Shown here in pieces: positions 61,164 through 64,000 of a stretch of DNA of 64,000 nt. A model generated the notes under the pieces. It made no database searches and was not told the origin of the DNA. It saw only the letters and a list, made by a program, of their open reading frames with translations. Every line of letters starts with the position of its first letter. Position 1 is the first letter of the stretch. Source of the stretch: Acholoe squamosa (Eukaryota; Annelida; Polychaeta; Phyllodocida; Polynoidae); contig OX439048.1 of assembly GCA_949317995.1 (NCBI GenBank), positions 29,517,495 to 29,581,494 on the forward strand, given 5' to 3'. The translations under genes and the position numbers were made by a program.

Positions 61164-63708
61164 CTAAACAAATGGGGAAAATATTTCCATATTCACACAA
61201 GGTCCTACGTGACAAGGGTCATGAGGGAGGGGCAATCACAGGTGGGACTGAAGGAAATGAGTGTAAAAATTGGTGTTTTCCAACCTCTGGCTGAGGAAGT
61301 TGTGGCCAACCAAACAAAGGCCATATGTCAGACGGGGGCACTGACCCGGATAGCTGACCACCCAGTTTATATAGCTGAGTGTAGGACAAGGTCACCAAGG
61401 ACTAGTGTTTTCATTTTCATTTATCTTATTTTGTTGTGTTTTAATCAGCCGTATCATTGCCGGCATTGAAACGGATATGACGATTCTGCGATTCCAATTC
61501 ACTGGCAATAAGATATGAGTATGCTTTGAGGAGACAGAAATCCCAACTGAAATTGGAAACTGCTATAATAGTAAGAAACGTGGCATTTCTACTGAGGCCC
61601 AGACAAGAGATTGGGTGAGGGGACAATGGGTAAAGGTGGGGGCGGGGCGTGTGGGCAATAGGCAGGAAGTAAAAGGGAAGTGTTTTATAGAGGAACACTG
61701 CAAGAGAACTCTCATGAAGTTCACTACAGTCTAATGGTTATCAAACACTGCAAGGGGAAACAGACTGTATCAGTGCATTACAAGCCAATACCATTATGAT
61801 GCCCTTCTATCGGTATGATACTTTGCTGGTGCTGTTGGTACATCATGCCAACAATGAATGAACATGGGGGCCCCCAAGGGGACCCCCTGATGTCACAATG
61901 TCGCCAAAATTCAAGGCTTCAGGTCACATGTCACTTTTTTAGGGAAAATAACATGTCTAAAAATAAAGCAATGTCTGAAAATTCAAGGATTCAGGTCACA
62001 TGTCACTTTTTTAGGGAATGAACGTCACATGTCACTTTTAAAAGGGTGCAATGTCAGAATGTCACCTAAAATGGCCAAATGTCACCATGTCGTTTTTTTA
62101 TCCCTTGGGGGCCACAACATGGTGCATCAAGCAGTCCTGAAATGTTTGTTGTTGTTGTTTTTTATTTTATTTTTTTTTTTTTTGGGGGGGGGCGACCTTT
62201 GGAAGGACGGTCACTATATAGAATACTGTATAGGGATAATCACCTTTATCCCTTTGTTCTGAGATAGAGGTATCTAGTTCCATCTATAGATCCTACACGT
62301 GCCAACACACGTGTTACAACCTATATCTAACCAGTATCTGTTGTATCTATGGGGCATGAATTCAATGGTGTCACAGTCTAGTGGGCACACATATATTAGC
62401 ACGTCATGTTTCTATACAAGGTCCACAACACATAGCAACACCTAACCATTGTTGTAACGCATAGCCTAGTATCAAAATCAATCTAGAATCAATCACTTCA
62501 ATTCAACAACATGTGTGGATATATGTTCTTCTGTATATTTTTTTTAAAGCTTTTGTCTATGATAAGAGTGGTGTATAAAGAGTGTCTATGGCATTCTTAA
62601 TACAGTCTTAAAACCCACACCATCTACTGGATAGTAGTCATGTGGAGTAACTGTGGAGTATTCAGCTGACCTGTTTGAATCACACCAATAAGAAAACCAG
62701 CACCTCACCCCACTGAGTGTGGTGCTAATCCACAACCTCCTCCAGGTGGTGGGCAGCATTGTAACTGGACCACTCCACACTCACCCCACTGTTACATGCA
62801 TAATTAATACACAGAGTTACACTATAGGTCTAGTTTGGGCAATTGTACTAGAGGTTAGATGACAAATCTTCATAATGTGACTTTTTATGTATAATTTGAA
62901 GTAAGATATTGTGAAGGTCCATAATGTACTTCATGAGACATGGGGCCTGGTGAGTTTTTTTTTGTTTGTTTTTTGTGAAAACAGGGGGAAAAACTGAGTT
63001 CTGAAAAAAAAAATTCATCCATCAACACAAAATCTAGGTTTCCAATCACTAAATCATAGAACATAATGGTAAATTTATGCCACCCCCCCTTACGATGTGC
63101 ATGACAAATAAAAATAGCCACGACAGACTTATACACAATGATTGGGTGCCCAATGGACATTATAGACTTATACACAAGACTGGGTCCCTACTGCACTTTA
63201 CAGAATCAGCTAAAGTTATGGGTGCACCTTTAATATAGGCGAGAATATTTTATTTTAATATACGGAAGAACTAAAGTGGTGAAAATTAAGCCATAGCACT
63301 GCCTTGTAACCATTCCTTCAACTCCGGATACGCGAGGCATCACAGTGTTGATCGAGCTGTCCTCACTAGCTGTAGACATGACAAGGTCTGTAGACACAGT
63401 AAACCCCTCCCATGTTTACTCTAGTCTCCAACTCTGTCTACATGACCACCTCAACAATGCCAAACACACGAGGGTATGGTGAGAATTTAGAGCATCAACT
63501 ATCACGGAGAGAAAACATGGATGAAGGATGAGTACATGTACTGTATTCCTGGTTAATTGTGCAGTCTAAGATTCCACTGCATTGCAGGGCTGCTGACTTG
63601 ACCAAAACTGACCAAATTCCAAATAAAGACTGGTATTTTTCTCAAATGTACACGGCTATGGTATATCATCAGCACAGACTTTGTTGGGGCAAGTTTGTGG
63701 TAGTAGAC
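61164..63708. other. Upstream flank or intron of the START gene
   Basis: No MENTAL-domain or other exon was recognised. It contains the TCACATGTCAC direct repeats at 61908-62046, T and G tracts at 62158-62192, and at 62600-62780 a segment (minus strand) with a GATTCAAAC B-box-like word that might be a weak tRNA-derived SINE. Confidence 0.45.
61908..62046. repeat. TTCAGGTCACATGTCAC direct repeats, period ~73
   Basis: Two copies of TTCAAGG.TTCAGG followed by TCACATGTCACTTTTTTAGGG begin about 73 bases apart, and a third partial TCACATGTCACTTT follows. Related AATGTCA words continue to about 62095. Confidence 0.8.
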
Positions 63709-63983
63709 AGTGTTGACGAAATTTTTTTCTCAACGCAGGCCAGTGTCTTGGGATCTTACGCAGGCCATTTTCTTTTATGCAGGCTATGTCAACTTATAAA
63801 GATTGAATTTATATATTGGAAACAAAATTAACCATAACTTTGGCCGATTTGAAAAAATTCTTTCGCCATTTTGAAGCCGAGATCACGGCAGGCCATTCTG
63901 GCTTGCGTTTAAAGGCCCTACGCCGGCCATTACGATTCTATGTTGGCAAAAGCTGTCATGCCAGCGTAATTTCGGCAACACTG
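63709..63983. mobile_element. hAT-like MITE with exact 8-bp target duplication
   Basis: TAGTAGAC occurs at 63701-63708 and again at 63984-63991. Between them the ends are inverted: (C)AGTGTTGACGAAATT at left, AATTTCGGCAACACTG at right. The CAGTGTTG start and 8-bp duplication are typical of hAT elements. The 275-bp interior carries repeated CGCAGGCCA-type words in both orientations and no coding sequence. Confidence 0.88.
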
Positions 63984-64000
63984 TAGTAGACTACAACAGC

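Overview
This is an AT-rich, repeat-dense animal nuclear DNA window. Three genes can be supported: two spliced genes read across several exons, and the first exon of a third. Exons have canonical GT-AG borders, and there are no prokaryotic operons, rRNA genes or CRISPR arrays. Large introns, many small inverted-repeat transposons and tRNA- or LINE-mobilised SINEs suggest a marine invertebrate. One SINE-like family starts with an AGTGAGTGAGT tract, which recalls repeats I know from molluscs and related lophotrochozoans. I lean that way with low to moderate confidence.

Layout: 1-40.9 kb is almost gene-free. I read it as mostly the first intron (minus strand) of an amphiphysin/BIN1-like gene whose first coding exon lies at 40902-40979, with later exons beyond the left edge. 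This stretch holds a 1.3-kb non-autonomous DNA transposon at 30.0-31.3 kb and a near-identical inverted copy at the left edge. It also holds several MITE families (two nested in one another), a degenerate satellite, a long hairpin, a SINE with an exact 14-bp target duplication, a cluster of nuclear-receptor half-sites near 32.5 kb, and a possible signal-peptide first exon at 19.7 kb.

From 40980 to 41301 a short CpG-richer segment separates the amphiphysin-like start codon (minus) from the PSMD3 start codon (plus), giving a head-to-head, probably bidirectional promoter. PSMD3 (26S proteasome lid subunit Rpn3) is complete in 11 coding exons between 41302 and 49052 and encodes 517 residues. A decayed copy of its last exon lies 1.6 kb downstream.

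At 50.9-53.2 kb is the oddest structure in the window: a 2.3-kb element with about 45-bp terminal inverted repeats, filled with about 20 palindromes of the form ATGCCCC(N)GGGGCAT, partly in an ~85-bp tandem array, and a core with a TATA box inside a perfect hairpin. No transposase was recognised in it. It is my main candidate for something undescribed.

From 56.9 to 61.1 kb, on the minus strand and convergent with PSMD3, lies a START-domain lipid-transfer gene of the StAR/STARD3 type in seven exons. PSMD3 and STARD3 also lie in one gene-dense block in human (17q12-q21), so their closeness here may be ancestral linkage. The window ends with a hAT-like MITE carrying an exact 8-bp target duplication.
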